A stretch of 64,000 bases of DNA from an uncultured Luteimonas sp. Its GTDB lineage: Bacteria; Pseudomonadota; Gammaproteobacteria; Xanthomonadales; Xanthomonadaceae. Below are positions 62,811-64,000 of this stretch, one piece after another. Both the position numbers and the translations under genes were made by a program. The stretch spans positions 62,001 to 126,000 of the forward strand of contig CALLKI010000039.1 of NCBI GenBank assembly GCA_938008415.1, read 5' to 3'. How positions within the stretch are numbered: the stretch's first letter is position 1; every line of letters starts with the position of its first letter. The notes below the pieces were generated by a model. It searched no databases. It worked only from the letters and a program-made list of their open reading frames with translations, and was not told the DNA's origin.

Positions 62811-64000
62811 TCACCTTCCCCTCAGGAACCAGCGGTCGATGTCCGCCAGCGTGAACCGCGCCCAGGTCGGCCGGCCGTGGTTGCACTGGCCGGAACGCTC
62901 GGTCGCCTCCATCTGCCGCAGCAGAGCGTTCATTTCCGGCACGGTGAGCCGGCGGTTGGCGCGCACCGCGCCGTGACAGGCCATGGTCGCGAGCAGTTCG
63001 TCGCGTGCCTCCTTCACCCGCCGCGTCGCGCCATGCTCGCACAGGTCGGCAAGCACGTCGCGCAACAGCCCTTCGGTGTCCCCCTGCGCCAGCAGCGCCG
63101 GCACACCGCGCAGCAGTAGCGTCTGGGGCCCGGTGCGGGTCACCTCGAAACCGAGTTCGGCCAGGGTCGCGGCCTCGCGCTCGGCGGCGTCCGCCTCGCG
63201 TTCGGACACGGCCAGCGACTGCGGCACCAGCAGGGGCTGCATGCGCAGCCCTTCCCCGTCGTGCGCCGCCTTCAGCCTCTCGTAGCAGATCCGCTCGTGC
63301 GCGGCATGCATGTCCACGACCACCAGGCCGTCCGCGGTCTCGCTCAGGATGTAGATGCCGTGCAACTGGGCGATGGCGTAGCCCAGCGGCGGGATGCCCG
63401 CCACGGGATCGCCGGGCGGCAGCGGTTCCGGGGCTTGCTGCGGTTGCGTCGCGCCGCTCACCCCGGCGGGCGTCGAATACAGCGCGGCATAGGCCGCCCT
63501 CGCCTCGTCCACCTGCAGCGACAGCGGCGCCTGCGGCACCGGTTGCGACCACGGCCTCGGCGCGGCCGGCTCCCCTCCGCCGGCCAGCCCCGCCGGCACC
63601 ATCGCCGGGGGCGGCTGGGCACCCGCGCGCGCCTGCGCCAGCGCCTCCTGGAGCGTGCGGTACACGAAGTCGTGCACCAGCCGTGCATCGCGGAAACGGA
63701 CCTCGTGCTTGGCCGGATGCACGTTCACGTCCACGCGCGCCGGATCGAGTTCCAGGAACAACACCCAGGCCGGCTGGCGGCCGTGGTACATCACGTCGCC
63801 GTAGGCCTGCCGCACCGCGTGCGCCACGCTGCGGTCGCGCACTGCGCGGCGGTTGACGTAGAGGTACTGCTGGTCGGTGCCCGGGCGCGAGTATGCCGGC
63901 TGCGCGATCCATCCATGCAGGCGCAGGCCCGCGGCCCCGTGGTCGACGCGCAGTGCGTGCTTGGCGAACTCGGGGCCCAGCGCCTCGACCAGGCGATCTT
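62811..64000 (-). CDS. mutL: DNA mismatch repair protein MutL (5' part beyond window edge)
   Basis: MutL links MutS mismatch recognition to strand removal. About 396 C-terminal residues are visible and the gene runs off the right edge. The end of the GHKL ATPase domain appears (QQYLYVNRRAVRDRS, then DVNVHPAKHEVRFRD). A Pro/Ala/Gln linker leads to the dimerisation/endonuclease domain with VVDMHAAHERICYE, ACHGAVRAN and QCNHGRPTW. The first matches the MutL endonuclease motif D-x-HA-x2-E-x4-E with Met for Gln. The frame is intact from the edge to the stop at 62811. Confidence 0.96.
   Translation of the reverse strand, partial: DRLVEALGPEFAKHALRVDHGAAGLRLHGWIAQPAYSRPGTDQQYLYVNRRAVRDRSVAHAVRQAYGDVMYHGRQPAWVLFLELDPARVDVNVHPAKHEVRFRDARLVHDFVYRTLQEALAQARAGAQPPPAMVPAGLAGGGEPAAPRPWSQPVPQAPLSLQVDEARAAYAALYSTPAGVSGATQPQQAPEPLPPGDPVAGIPPLGYAIAQLHGIYILSETADGLVVVDMHAAHERICYERLKAAHDGEGLRMQPLLVPQSLAVSEREADAAEREAATLAELGFEVTRTGPQTLLLRGVPALLAQGDTEGLLRDVLADLCEHGATRRVKEARDELLATMACHGAVRANRRLTVPEMNALLRQMEATERSGQCNHGRPTWARFTLADIDRWFLRGR

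Noticed and set aside
62811..64000. Frameshift in mutL suggested by an internal start near 63842
   Set aside because: The frame stays open to the window edge and continues MutL sequence (YSRPGTDQQYLYVNRR). The apparent start is only the first Met in a truncated gene.

Overview
The window is a continuous stretch of very GC-rich, gene-dense gammaproteobacterial chromosome. Its gene order and protein sequences fit the Xanthomonadaceae/Lysobacteraceae (Lysobacter, Luteimonas or Xanthomonas relatives); the genus cannot be fixed by reading alone. I see no insertion sequence, prophage, CRISPR array or plasmid function. Almost all of it is housekeeping, with two accessory blocks: a 5-oxoproline salvage cluster and an outer-membrane receptor/peptidase island.

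Left part, mostly minus strand (1-34.1 kb). infB (cut by the left edge), nusA and rimP lie behind an initiator tRNA gene that has its own promoter and terminator. Next comes the complete 14-gene complex I operon nuoA-N, with most neighbouring genes overlapping or a few bases apart. It is followed by tRNA-Leu(GAG), secG and tpiA. A plus-strand SDR gene and a convergent 2-oxoglutarate/Fe(II) oxygenase gene sit between tpiA and glmM. Then, read right to left, come prmB-aroC-D-2-hydroxyacid dehydrogenase, asd, a fimV-like gene, truA-trpF, trpB-trpA and accD-glmM: translation, chorismate/tryptophan, fatty acid and amino-sugar supply.

Middle part (34.1-48.8 kb). A Sco1-type copper chaperone gene overlaps psd. 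An mltD-like lytic transglycosylase diverges from a HerA/DUF853 ATPase gene followed by greB, and rimO diverges from an eight-gene plus-strand run. That run is a dienelactone-hydrolase-like protein, a HIT protein, pxpB, pxpC, pxpA, DUF969, DUF979 and pcp, most of them overlapping by four bases. It encodes a peptidase that releases pyroglutamate, an enzyme that opens pyroglutamate to glutamate, and a two-protein membrane component of unknown function that I infer may transport it. dcd and mrp/apbC follow on the minus strand.

Right part (48.8-64 kb). Two large TonB-dependent receptors, a secreted S9 prolyl-oligopeptidase-family protein and a small secreted DUF2147 protein each end in a closely similar terminator. 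The block separates mrp from the divergent metG, which are neighbours in E. coli, so it looks like an insertion. metG is followed by an orphan, soluble RnfB-like ferredoxin. A TraB/GumN-family secreted protein with an 18-bp tandem duplication over its start codon, a DUF1684 lipoprotein and mutL (cut by the right edge) close the window.

The best candidates for less-described biology are the pxpBCA-DUF969-DUF979-pcp module, the receptor/peptidase island beside it, and the orphan RnfB.
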